Below, in pieces: positions 1-12,400 of a DNA stretch of 64,000 nt (positions within the stretch are counted from its first letter, which is position 1; each line of letters opens with the position of its first letter). The position numbers and the translations under genes were made by a program. Origin of the DNA: Colius striatus (taxonomy: Eukaryota > Chordata > Aves > Coliiformes > Coliidae); assembly GCF_028858725.1 (NCBI RefSeq), contig NC_084760.1:82218367-82282366 (forward strand), written 5' to 3'. Below the pieces are notes generated by a model. The model made no database searches. It was not told the DNA's origin and was given only the letters and a program-made list of their open reading frames with translations.

Positions 1-372
1 ACAGCAACTTCAAAAACAAGGGATCAAGTCATCTAGCAGACCTGAACTATCTTAACAGTCCACTTAATAAGTTTTGCCTCTTGGGGGCTACAAGAGTGGC
101 CAATTCAACTTAACACCCAGTTGAAGCATCAGTCCCCAGGATGACTATTGTGGCTTTCCCTCCCTCCTTTTTTGTTTAACGTGCCAGCAAAACACATTTC
201 AGTGACTCGCAACAAAATTTCTTGCTGGGTTTTGTTTTGTTTGCTTTTAAAGGCATGCATATGTGTGTGATTTTTAACAGAGATTCCCTTTCTCCCAACT
301 GCAACTTCACTGTGGCACTGTCACTGCAGCACCTGGTCCATTAACTAATAAGAATTGCATGAACTTGCTTAC
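1..372 (-). other. TTC7A: TTC7A intron 11 (partial)
   Basis: Intronic sequence downstream of exon 11, cut by the window edge. I see no exon, repeat family or conserved block in it. Confidence 0.8.
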
Positions 373-477
373 CCAGTGCAGTGACCCAATGCAGACCTTG
401 GCAGCCAGAAGAGGAATGGTGGGATCTGTAGGTCGCAGTTTAGCACACTCTTTGAGCACTGACACAGCATATGCTGA
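373..477 (-). CDS. TTC7A: TTC7A coding exon 11 (residues 421-455; last in window)
   Basis: The acceptor is ctccag|TCA, behind a long CT-rich tract (480-512 read on the minus strand), and the donor is TGG|gtaagc; both ends are phase 0. The exon encodes [20 protein letters not shown] followed by [15 protein letters not shown]. It completes the TPR begun in exon 10 (about residues 406-438). The next exon in the family starts LEEAE; I do not find it in positions 1-370, so it lies outside the window. Confidence 0.96.
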
Positions 478-3400
478 CTGGAGGAGGAGGAGAGGGAGAG
501 AGGAGGAGGAAATAAAAAAGGCTGATTAGACAATGCTGTTACAGAATCCAAGCAAGATATTTCAGTGACATGTACAAAGAAGTGCTATGAAGCAGAGAAT
601 CACATTTCAGCAACAAGTTAGCAACTTTATTCCCACCTCCACGCACAGACACACACATGTGAGTGCACATGCGCACGCAAGCGCACACTCTTCCCACGCT
701 CAGAGGAAACATGCCACAACACCAACCCTGCCTGTGCACCTAACAAAGTGCTCTTCGGCTGTTAACACATTGGTTATTTTAACTCTGCCCTCCTAATGTA
801 CAAGAACTTTGGTATAGTTTTCCTTGCACACAACCATCTTCCAGTAAGCCAGAAAAGGTCATATAGAGCTTGTCCTCCAGTACATTAACAATTCACGCTA
901 ACTCTACTCAGAGATTTGTGCAGCTAAAGTAATCTGCTCTGCAGGTTGTTTTGTGCCTCCTCCAGTTCCACAACATACAAGAATACACCTTACATCCTAT
1001 GAAGAGAGAAGCAGACAACTGCAGAGCAATACACTATTCAGCAGGTGGTCTGAGTGGCATGTGTTAGAAAGAAAGCCCATAAGACTCTTGCTGTCTGTCT
1101 AGTGTTAGTTTGCCATTAATGAATGAAATACAAGATCAGCAGTTACGTAGCCCTTTTAATTCAATGTGCTCTACAAGCATTATGTTTTACAGCATATATT
1201 CAGGGCTGCCACATTTCAGAAGGTTTCAAGTGGAAGGAGGAAAGTTCTGGTCTGAGACACTGGTGAGAAGGTCTGGTCAGTTGATGAGGAGGCAACTGAA
1301 GTTGCACTGCCACAGTCTCCCACCCCACCCTGCCTGCTGACCTCTAATCCCCTCAAATTCTCTCTCATCCTTGAACTCAAGGGAAAGCTTTCTTCTCAGA
1401 ATTTCTCTTTACATGCCCCATTCTTCCGAAACTCTTTCATGTGGTCCCAAGACACACAGAGGCTTCTCCGTCTTCCCTCTCAAAAACACAATAAATAGTA
1501 ATGGCCTTTCTATATTAGAAGAGAGCAGCAATAGAAACTTGCGGCATCAAACTAGTCACTATTTCCAGCAGGTCCTTGGGCATCTTCTCCTGACCCTGAC
1601 CCCCAGGGACTTTCCCCAGTAGAACTCTAAGCAGCAGATTCAATCCAGTACCCCACAGCCCCACACTACAGCTTGGCACTCCCACCACCCATCAGCACTT
1701 GCTCTTCCTCACACCACAGTGAAGCGGGCTGCGCCTGCTGCCTCCTTTCTCCACAGGATTGAAGGTCTCCTTCTTGCTATGGGATTCAAAAGCCTGGACA
1801 GGAACTTGCTGAGAAGGGAGCCTGGGGAAAAGGAAACACAGGTGTACACTACCTCTACCCATGCTAAGGCAAAGAGAGGTATTGTAACCAAAGATGCAAG
1901 CTCCACAGCAGTAGAGAGCAAACCCTATGGCTTGAAAAGGTTGGGTACCTGCTGTGTGAAGAGTGGCAACAGCATGCCCTACCTTCACCAGACTGCTCCC
2001 ACCTGCTTAGATCATCAGGTATCATCAATGAAAGTAAGGAAATATTCACTGTTTTACAATTCCAAATGCACAATTTGCCAAAAGCCAGAAGCTTGTCTCA
2101 GAGCAAAAGTGGGAATCAATAAAATTTGTCCTAGAGCTTAAACCATTACCTCACACCTCTCAGAATCAAAGACTTGGGTAATTCAGCCCTGAGGTATAGG
2201 AAGAAAAACATCTCTGCAGTCTGCTGTCAATAGGTGACTAGCATCTCTCAGAATGAACCTCCCTGACACCTATTTGTTCAGAACAAGTAGTGTCTCAGGT
2301 TTTAATGGCATCTTATTCCTCTCCCTCACAGAACATCACCTGCACTGCAGGCAGCTGGTATTCCCAGCAACACTGCAAAATGCAAACCTAACCTCACAAG
2401 ACTCCTAGGCTGGCACATCATCTTCCTGTCTGCCTATACTCTAGGCCTACAGGTGTTTCCATACAAGAGAAACTGAAAGAGCCGAGCAGGACAACATGCA
2501 TGTTGCCATTTTGTGTATCTGCAGCTGAAGTGTCCAATCCTGGTCATCTCATTATGCAAAATGAACTGAAAAGGCCAGGTACGTAAAAGACCATACACTA
2601 TCCAGTTACAACACTTACAGAAAGACATAAACCAAAGGCAGTGGCAGTTTCTCAGCTGCCCATCGGCAGAATGACTACTGGGAAAGGAGCACCTGAGAGC
2701 TGGTGACAGCTGCCCCGAGGGGCAGCACTAGCACAAAACCAGAGCAGTGAGAGGCCTCTCCTAATCTGGGCCACAGCTGTAGGACCTTCCAATGCTGTAT
2801 ACCAGAACACCAGTGATACAACCCGGCTCCTTGCCAGTTCCTCTTGAACTCTGCTCCCTCCCCATCTGCAGTCTGTCCAGTGAGTAAGGCAGGTCCTCAC
2901 GACAAGCCAACCCTTTGGCCTCTGATAGTCTCAAACTGCAGAGCAATTCTCATGTCTGTTCCGGTGGCAACTGCAAAACAGTGACTACTGAATGCTGCAA
3001 AGCAGAAAGTCTCACCTTGTGCCTATAGCAAAACACCTAACTTGCAGAACCACTTTATCAAATGCACTCAGCATGTTCTGAAAATTGATTTGCAGAGCAA
3101 AATCCACAGTTTCCACACTGTCTCTACAACACTTGCAAAGTTATGCTACTTTAAACAAGTGAAGATTTGCAATTAAACACATGGAGCAAAAGTGATTTTA
3201 GGAACAGGGTGACATGAAGTCTTTCTCCCTAGCTGCATTTTAAAAATTCAAGAGATCTATCTAATTTCACCTTGAAAACTTTACTCAGCAAAAATTATAT
3301 ATAGATGCTGAAAATGTTAGCTAAGGAATAATGGCAGAAAGAATATCCCACTCCCACAGTGACCTTACTTAGGGGAGACTGGCATGACATATAATATCAA

Positions 3401-6400
3401 GGTGTTTTAATGATATTAATTACAGACATTAAGAGGTGGAGAACAAGTATCAGCCATTCAGTATTGAATAGAGATGTCAGTGGTTTGTAAAAATATTTGA
3501 GATGGAACAGTGTTTGTGTACCATTGAAATAATCTGATAATTAAAATGTATGCATTCTTCCATTTAGTGTGGGTGGACCAGGCAGCCAAACACATTGTTT
3601 GTGAGATTCGCTGCAATAATAGATTTATTGGTAAGGCATGTTTTGGGAAGAGCAGAGCTTAAACTCCAAGTGAGTGCACGCTTCCTACTCAAAATTCTGA
3701 AATTCAGAAGACTTCACACAAAAAATTGAGTTAGGGCTTAAGTTCTTTCTGTTTAGTTACTTAATTGTTGGATTATAACAACTGCACTGGAACCAGTTCC
3801 CAAGGATTGTGGAAAACTATGGATTTCCCTCTAGGTCTCATTTGACTTCTCTCTGGGAAAAAACTTTTAAGTCCCCCCAGACACAAAAAAACCCCGTTAA
3901 ACATATATAGTGTAAAGGACTGGCAAGCTTGCCAACAGGAGTCCTCAGTCTTGGAATCATCAGGTTTAAGGAGATTCATGACCATCCTTCCCTTTTTCAT
4001 GACCAACAAATCACAGAGCTCAAATCAGGTTATGGAGTGAAATCCCTGCTTTAATGGGAACATTCAGATGGTGAACTGTGTACGGGACCTGAGAATAATT
4101 ACCTGAGTGGGACATCTCCACCCTTCACGTATCAACAGCTTTGTGGGTTTTGCAGCAGAGACAGGGAAGGACATGTCACTACTGTTCCATATTTAAATTC
4201 AGCATCTGTAAGATGCTGGTTTTCTCTGTCATTTTTTTCGCCTCCTAATCTACTTGCATAGATTATTTTCCTTCTGCAGAGATCACAAACATGCTCCATA
4301 AGAATTTCTGGAAGGACTAGAAAAAGCAGTTTCTGGGAAGTAGTAAGCCATACTGACAAATGACTGCTTTTGACATAGATTTCTGAAAGAGCTCTGTGTC
4401 CCACACCCAATGGGGCTGGGGGTTCTTCACCTGCAGCGTGAAATCACAAGGAAGCTGTGGCGAAGGAGAGGGATACAGAGGACATCTCTCCCTCAGTGAT
4501 TACAGCAACCATGGTTTTGAATCCTATAAAGGAGTAAAAGGTAAAGAAAAAACTTCTATCCAAACACAAAACACTACTCCCATTCCTCATTTAATAATTA
4601 CATGGTGAAGCACACAAGCATACCCCTCAAAGATGCTTGTCTTTGAGCTGTACAGAACGAAGAATCAGGAGATCTTGCCATTAGTTATGGTAACCAGATA
4701 CTGGCCAATTAATGGTTTTACTAGCACACTCCAACACAATTTTCATTCTTTATCCTCCTCTCTCACTATAGCAAAGCAACAAAACGAAGACATCAGAGAT
4801 CCATTTCCTATTTAGAAGAAAAAGAAACCACAAATGTAAGTAAAAGGAAGAAAAATTTGCAGACAGTAAATCATGCCAGGCAGACTTAACACACCAGAAA
4901 CAGTTGCTCTTCCCTTGCAAAGGTTCCAAAAATCTTTCTACATTTTTGCCTCTAAGCCAGAGGGAAAAATATGCTCCTCAAGGTGGTGGTTTTGGTAGAC
5001 AGCCTCATTCCCAATTCACCGGGCAGTTCAGTACACAGATGAATCTTCACAACTAGCACTGCTTTAATTCTAGGATCATCCTCTCTGGTTTCAAAAACTG
5101 CACTATTTCAAGGGAATTGCAGGACTCTTACATCATTATGCAAGATTTAATATTCCCCGTACCCTGGGATTCACAGACATCTAGCTATAAATGGCCTTGA
5201 ACCAACACAGAAACATGACAGAGCGAGCCAGCAACTGAGAACTCTGGAATTAGTTGTTTTGGTTAGCTTTCCAGATTTCTGTGAATTTCTCAGCTTGAAC
5301 ATTATTCCTCTAAGACATTTACTTCTCACAACACTGGGACCAATTCTCTCCCTTTTCTTTTACCTTGTGGCATGTTAGAGTGATGGAGTTAAGCAGCTTC
5401 AAATATTCACTTTTACAAGTGCCTCTTCAATTTTAAGATCTAAAAGCATAACTTTGCCCTCGCTAATGTGAAAAATACCCACCTAACACTTTCTGTTGGG
5501 AAAAGAAAGTTAAGCCTGAAGGCAATTATATAGCCCACCTAAGTATTCTGTTCAGCAGTCAGGCATCTTTGGAAATTTCCATTTTTTGGTACTATCTACG
5601 GCACACAGGCACAATCCCTTCTAATCTTTCTTTTGCACTAAAGGAAACCAAACTATTGAATATCCCCTAGATAGCTGACCTTTGTAACAGGATCTTTAAC
5701 CAATGAATGTTCAATATTTTAACTCTCATTCCCCAGCAATGCTATTTAAGGAGCCATCTGAGGCCGCTGCTGCTCCCAAGGCTCCTGCCCGCAATGCAAA
5801 GAGAAATGTATTTTTTTTAATGCCAGTTGCCTAGCAACCAGCCTAAGCTTTTGCAAGGAAACCAGCAGAAGGAACAGACTAAATCATAAAATTTGTCTGC
5901 TGTTGCTGTAGAATTATGTATTAAATGTATTTATAACTTTCCTGCTAACCTTCTGGAAAGCTGTATGTTGGCAGTACAGGCATGGCTGAATCAAACTTGA
6001 AGCTCCTCAAAGCTGTTAAGAGACATCTGCTTTTGCTGCACTGTTGAAAGAAGGGGAAGTATTCCTTTCTGGGGGGGCAACACAGATATGAACAGCTCAG
6101 ACATTAGCTTGTCATTATTTGGCTATGACCAGTATGTATCAGCAACTTGCAGAAAGCTCCAAAATCGGAGTTCACATTTGTGTAAGACTGGTTTCAAAGC
6201 CCTAAAAATGCTGCCAGCACAAACCCTGGGTAGGGCTGCAGTATCTCCAACTGCTGAGCAGCCAGAGGGAACCCAGTGACAATGCAAGATCGGCTCAGGG
6301 AAGAGGTGGAGCCTGCTCCCCCAGAATGACAGCTGAATGACAGATGCCGAGAAGGATGTGATTATTTCCCTTTGTGTAACACCAGACACCTTCTAAAACA

Positions 6401-9400
6401 TTATGTTACTAAGAAAAATTATTCAGGTAGACAAGCATGACTCTTTTTTCTTCTGTCTTAAATATGAGCATGAAAATGGTTTTATGCACTGCATACTCTA
6501 ACTAATAATAAACACCCACTGGACATGAGAGATCACTGCAAGACTGCCACGAGTTAAATGTCTCAATTAGAGTATCCAGCACTTTTTGACTCAGTAGACT
6601 CAGTGTTCACAGAATAATTTCACAACAATACTTGAAGAATCTCTCCCTCGCCACCCCTCGGAAAATGGCACATCATTGTCATTAAATACAAATCCTGTCT
6701 CCTCGGTAGGTAGGAGAGATATATAGCTGTAGCCTCACGTGCTCAAGGCACATATTTTATCAGTTTGTCAGTTTGTATGACAGGTAAAAAAAGACACTCA
6801 TAATGCAGATTAGGAGACTTTCTGAGGTACTGCCAAATTAAGCTAGAGCCCAGTCCCACAATGCACTTATGAGTCTCTACTCCCAGAGAGCTACAGTGAC
6901 ACTTTGTGACACCCAGGCTGGGTTCTGTGTGAGGGTGTTAGGTGTGGGACAGAAATCTGAACAAGGGAGCATGTAACTGATCCAACTGGTCCAAGGCCAG
7001 GGAAATGCTTGCAAGTACACAGAGACCCTATTTTACATCCCTTGTGCTTGTAATACATCATCTAGACACTGACAACTTTGCTTCCAACTTCAGATACATC
7101 AGTAGAGCTACCCTAGTCTGCAGGAGGGCTGTGTGCTGGTAATTTTCACAGACTCCAGTGGAAACCATTTAGCTGAAAAGCAGCAGCAGAGAACAAGTCT
7201 ACTCCAAACAACCGTCTGTCTTCACTGTTGTGAAGACTACTAAGTCACCTCTACTCTGTAGACAAGAGTTTTTCCCACTCTACCAAATAAAGGCCACTTT
7301 TTCAAAACCTTGAGACGAGTAGATGCAACCCTCTGCACTCATTTTACTCTGGCAGCAGGACAGTGGCTCATCTCATTGCCTCAGGCCTCTGCCAGATGGC
7401 ATCTGGAGATCACAGCACTCGCCTCTCCAACTCCAGCCTGTCTATGCATAGCAGCAGAGCCAGGAAGCCCTATGCACACTCAGCCCCTGGCTGTCGCATT
7501 ACCACATTACCAAGGTTATTACCAGCAGAAGCAACTTAAAGCATCTGTGAAGAGTTCTGCATTCAGTTTTCCAGCTCCAGTTCAGAAGAACTGGGATGCT
7601 GTGTTAGATTACTTTAAACCTTTCTCTTGCCTATCCAGAACTGCATTTAGTGCAAGATGTCCTCTCTGTCACAGTCTTTGCCATTGTCTAGGCTTTTCAA
7701 GTACTTCATCTAAATGTGCCTACAAGTCTTTTGAATTTCGTGGTGGATAGTAACTATTTCAACAAACTTGTTCCTTTTTGTTCAGAAAATCTACAGCCCA
7801 GTATACATACATACCCAAGAATGGGTTAAAAAAACCCAACTAGACCGTAAGATCTTTGTTATTATGCAAGTTGTCAAGAAGCACAGGAAAGTGAAATTGG
7901 TGTCACTCCATTATTCCTATCCCTTAAGTGGATAGAAGACAGACAGGAAGGTTAAGTTTCTTTGAGCTTTTTCATTCACTGTTTTATGAAGCCCTAAGGC
8001 CCCACTTGCTCTGTGAGAACTTACTGAAGTGATGTGCCTATTTTTGTTAAGATACACGTCGTAATGTGTAAACTCAAACCTACATACAGTAATGAGTCTA
8101 GGTGTCTGCCTTGACATTCAGACTGATCACTTGTGAAAAATGACAGTTACCATTTGGCAATTTTTTGGCTGGCAGAAGAAAATAGTTTGAAATTCAACTT
8201 GATTGACTTAACCCGAAGAAGATGAATATATGAAGTAAAAGTAAAACTAATCAAATGCAGCGTAGAATAGAGGGCAAGATAGAATGTTACAGCACTTTTT
8301 AAGGTCAGAGTTTGCAAATCCTAAAGACGTGTTAAAAAAGAAAAAAAAAAAAGGAGAGACCGAAGTTTCCAGCACTTACAGGTTGATAAAACTGTCCCTG
8401 TCGTACCCAGGATTTATGAGCATGATTTGCTGTACTGCAGAACAAGTAACGCTGCAGGATGTGAGATTTCATTACCAAGAAATGAGATCAGGAACTGGCT
8501 GTGGCTGAGACAGGTGAAAACAGATCTTTTCCCTGTAAAAGCTCAAGTGTACTCTGCATTCTGCAGTCTAGACAGACCACACTGTTTTCTCATAAGCTCT
8601 TTCTGCTACACTGGAGCACTTACTCTGTCCTGCTATCAAGCTGCAAAGCAATATAAAAATGTATGCCACATCTCCCATTAGCAAGATGACGCATTGCAGA
8701 GGATACAGCAGGAATCATCAGGGAATACTTTGGGATTAGAAGTGAAATACTGCACAGATGGGATTGTTGGGTAAGGGAATTCCTGACCCATATAGGGCTC
8801 AGAACATTTAGAGCTTTTACATCAATAGGCAAGATCAGGCCATTTTACCTTGTAAATATTTAAAGTACAGGCAAAGAGACATGACACACTTGAAAACCTG
8901 AAAAGATAGGGCAGTTATAGAGATGCAGATACTTGTGCTGCTCTGTTTTCTCTTAAGTACCAAATATTCAGTAACTTCTAGGAAAGGTGAAAAGGTATGC
9001 AAACATGTAAGGACAAGGTCAGAGTTCTCAGGTAAATTGTTGGAAGCTAGAGATCAGGCCACTTTTCTCTACTCCATACTAACCTAAGACTGAATCACAA
9101 TTACTCTCTGGATACACTCACTCCCTCAACCACCCTCAGTTAAAAACTAGATTTGATCTCTGGCAGATGACTAGACCTACGGCATTGTCTGCTGTTGAGA
9201 AACAGCTTACACAACCTGTAAAGCCAGTAAGCCTCCCAGACAAGTCTCGTGCTTAAGGGAAGACAATGTGCCTTTCCATCACAGCCTATCTAGTCATTGT
9301 TGTACTCAGTATCAAGAGATCAGGTATCCAGAGGATTTGCAAAAGGCACAGAGGGCAGCAACATGCTAACTCCAGCTGAACGCCAAGGGGAACTGGACCT

Positions 9401-12400
9401 CATTTGTAAATGTCCCACCTGACATTGGCCAGTGCAAGGTATTAGCACCATGGCACTAAGCTTATTGTTTAAGTATCCCATCAGTAGTTTTGGGTTTCCC
9501 TATACATGTCTGAGCCTAGCCATAATTTTCTTACTTGGCATTGGATTTTGAAATGCTTGTACTGAATTCCTATTAGGAATCTGTGAGCCTCTTTTCCCCA
9601 AGCATCTCTCTTTAGCTCCCTGCTGACCTAATATGCTTTGTGATGTCTCCTTTTTTTTAGAGGAGATCTAGCCGTTTATGAGGTAATGAGTGGAGTCCCA
9701 GATTAGAGTCTGAGTTTGCAACGTCCCACCAAGTACATCCCTTGTGCCTCACAGTGGGGTGACTACTGACTGATATTCACCCAAGGTGTTTCACAGATCT
9801 GCAGTGACACAGGCTCCACACAATCTCCTTAGGCAATTCTTTTTACGGTATATCACTACCCCCAATTTTTTTTTGCCTCTGAATAGGAGATATGAACTTG
9901 TGCTGCTGCAACTGGAAGCCATCATATCTTGTTCTACCCACCACAGACAAGATTAACTCCATTTTCTAAGAGCTCTCAAAGACTTGTTTATCTCAATCTT
10001 TTTTCTCCCCTTTAAAGTAAAACAAAACTCAATTCTTTCACTCTTTCCTCAGTCCTGCTTACTATACCCTTAGCTGTCTTTGATACTTTCCAAGTTAAAG
10101 CTTTGCCTGTGTTTACAGAAGTGAAGGAAACCCCTTGCCTTCAGATATCTTCCAAGTTTTGCCACCACTTTTATGTCACAAGGTGACAACTTCTGTGAAA
10201 AAGCAGGCCACTGTACATTTACCTCCCATTTCACACCAAAGCCACTGTTTTCAACTTGGCTTACAGCAATAAAACACCAGTAGTAATTATCATTTGGCAG
10301 GTGACTGCTAGTTAGTGGCTTCTGCCCAAATCCAAATGGATTCCCCTTCCCCCATGGGCAAGGACTATAGGACAATATTAAGTGGTCTACTACTGCACAA
10401 CATTAATTTGCTCACATCACCTAAAAGTGTAGGTGGGAATACCCAGAATAAACAGATTCCATTTTGTACCACCCATGTGACCTGCAGAAAGTCTACTATT
10501 TTAAGACTAATAAAGAAAAGCTCCTGCTGTCTCTGCCTACCTGTCTTGGTTGAAACCCAGCTGGCAACAAAGTACTATGCAGCCGCTCACTCAGTCCTCC
10601 CACACATCCCCACCTTCCATAGGACAAGGGAGGCCCAAGAGAGATGGGAGGAGAAAAGATACCCAAGTGGAATGAGACAAAGGCAGGGAGGGTTCAATGC
10701 CAATTATGGTTGTGGGTAAAACAGACTCGACTAATCAACTCAGGGAAGAAAGTAGTAACAGTTTAATATACTACTAACTAGGAAAAGAATGGAGAGAAAG
10801 CAAAACCAGAACAGGATGATGAGAAAAATACAATCAGTGCTGTAAGATCTCCTTTTCCCATCCCTCTCTTCCTGGGCTCAGCTCGCTGTTCCCAATATCT
10901 CTATCTCCTTCCCCTTCAGATGTGCAGGAGACAGGGAATATGGGATGTGGTCAGTCCATCACAGAAGGTCTCTGCTGCTTCTTTCTTCTCAGAGGAGGAT
11001 GACTCCTCATATTCTTCCCCTGCTTCAACACAGGGTCCCTCCCACCGGACAGAGTCCTCAACAAGCTCTCTGGTGTGAGCCTTTCTCAAAGGCTGCAGCT
11101 CCTCACAAACTCCTCCAGCGCAGGACTCCTCTGCAGCAGCACACTCAGCACATTCTGCTCCAACACGGCCTTACCACAGTCACGGCCTCCTCCAGGCACA
11201 GCCACCTCTGTCTTGGGGTTCTCCACGGGCTGCTAATAAATCTCAGCTTCACTATTACTCTCCACAGATTGCAGGGGGACAGCTGATGTCTCATCACAGG
11301 ATGCAAGGAAGTTTCTGCTCTGGCATAACTTCTCCTCTTCTCTTCCCTCACTGACCTTCGGGTCCACATGATCGCTTCCCACTCCAATTTCTTCTGCCTC
11401 CTCTCAGAAAGAACAATCCTCCTCTTCCAGCTTCCTCTTACTTGCAGAGATGCTCAATTGTCTCAGTCCAAGAAATGGTCTGACCTCAGAGTTGGCAAAA
11501 GCTTTGAGCAACTTCTTACAGGAGACACCATTACAGCCCCTTCCCCATTACCAGAAACAACTCCACATAAACCCATTACACTACCTTTCATAACCAGACT
11601 TCAGCCATCTCAGTGGTTAGCTGGCAACATTGACAAATACTCCACTAACGTAAAAAACATGCTAAAACACACATCCATGCATTCATGCATAATTTCTTCT
11701 CCTATAGTCTTTTTTCACCCATCATTCAAAAAATACTAATGATTGCAAGCTTTCTATGAAAATGCATTAATATTTCCTTGATGAGATGAAGAAACTATAG
11801 CTTACAGACAGATTAATTCAACCACTCAAACACAGTAAGTTGATGACAGTTTTAGATATCAGTATCTTTCTTATGCTAAAGCACATTTACATTGAGCCTG
11901 CAGAGAACCATCTATATAATGCTTTTCAATCCATAGCCATGCACAAAATCCATTTTCTCCTTGATAATGGGAATAAAAAACACTACATGGGAAGAACAGA
12001 ACTCAATACCAAATGCACACACCTGATCACAAAGCACAATCAGAGTCTAAAAGGGGAGCACCGTCCTTCCACCTAGCTGTCTGATGGCAGCTACTCACAC
12101 AAAACACAGGACTGTGCACATTCAAAGATGTAAGCTAGATATACTCTGCCAAGGAAAACGTGCCCTTTCCAAGGCCTTCAGTTTGAATCTTACCTTTCCA
12201 CAAGCCACCATGGACAGGGCAAGCTGATACCAGAGGTGAAATTCATCAAATGCAAACTTCATGGCTCTCTCCAAGCACTGAGAAATAAATGTTGGGAGAA
12301 ATATTAGACATTTTTAAAAAACATATGTTTTGTGAAGACTGCTGCATGGCTTAGTAATCAAACTGGGGGACATAACTTACTGTGGCCCAGAGCCCAAGTG

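Larger units (their letters stand above)
478..12193 (-). other. TTC7A: TTC7A intron 10
   Basis: An 11.7-kb intron. It contains an alternating CA/CG-type tract (641-688), an RFX X-box-like site (5826-5838) and a complete solo LTR (10542-11580). Stretches of 60-146 codons without stops occur on both strands (for example 1719-2141 and 7310-7750). They resemble no protein I know and look like chance frames. Otherwise unique AT-leaning sequence with no gene that I can support. Confidence 0.85.

Noticed and set aside
1719..2141. A 140-codon open frame in intron 10 (similarly 7310-7750 and 12817-13251)
   Set aside because: These resemble no known family and lack codon bias or a start context. They are best explained as chance open frames.
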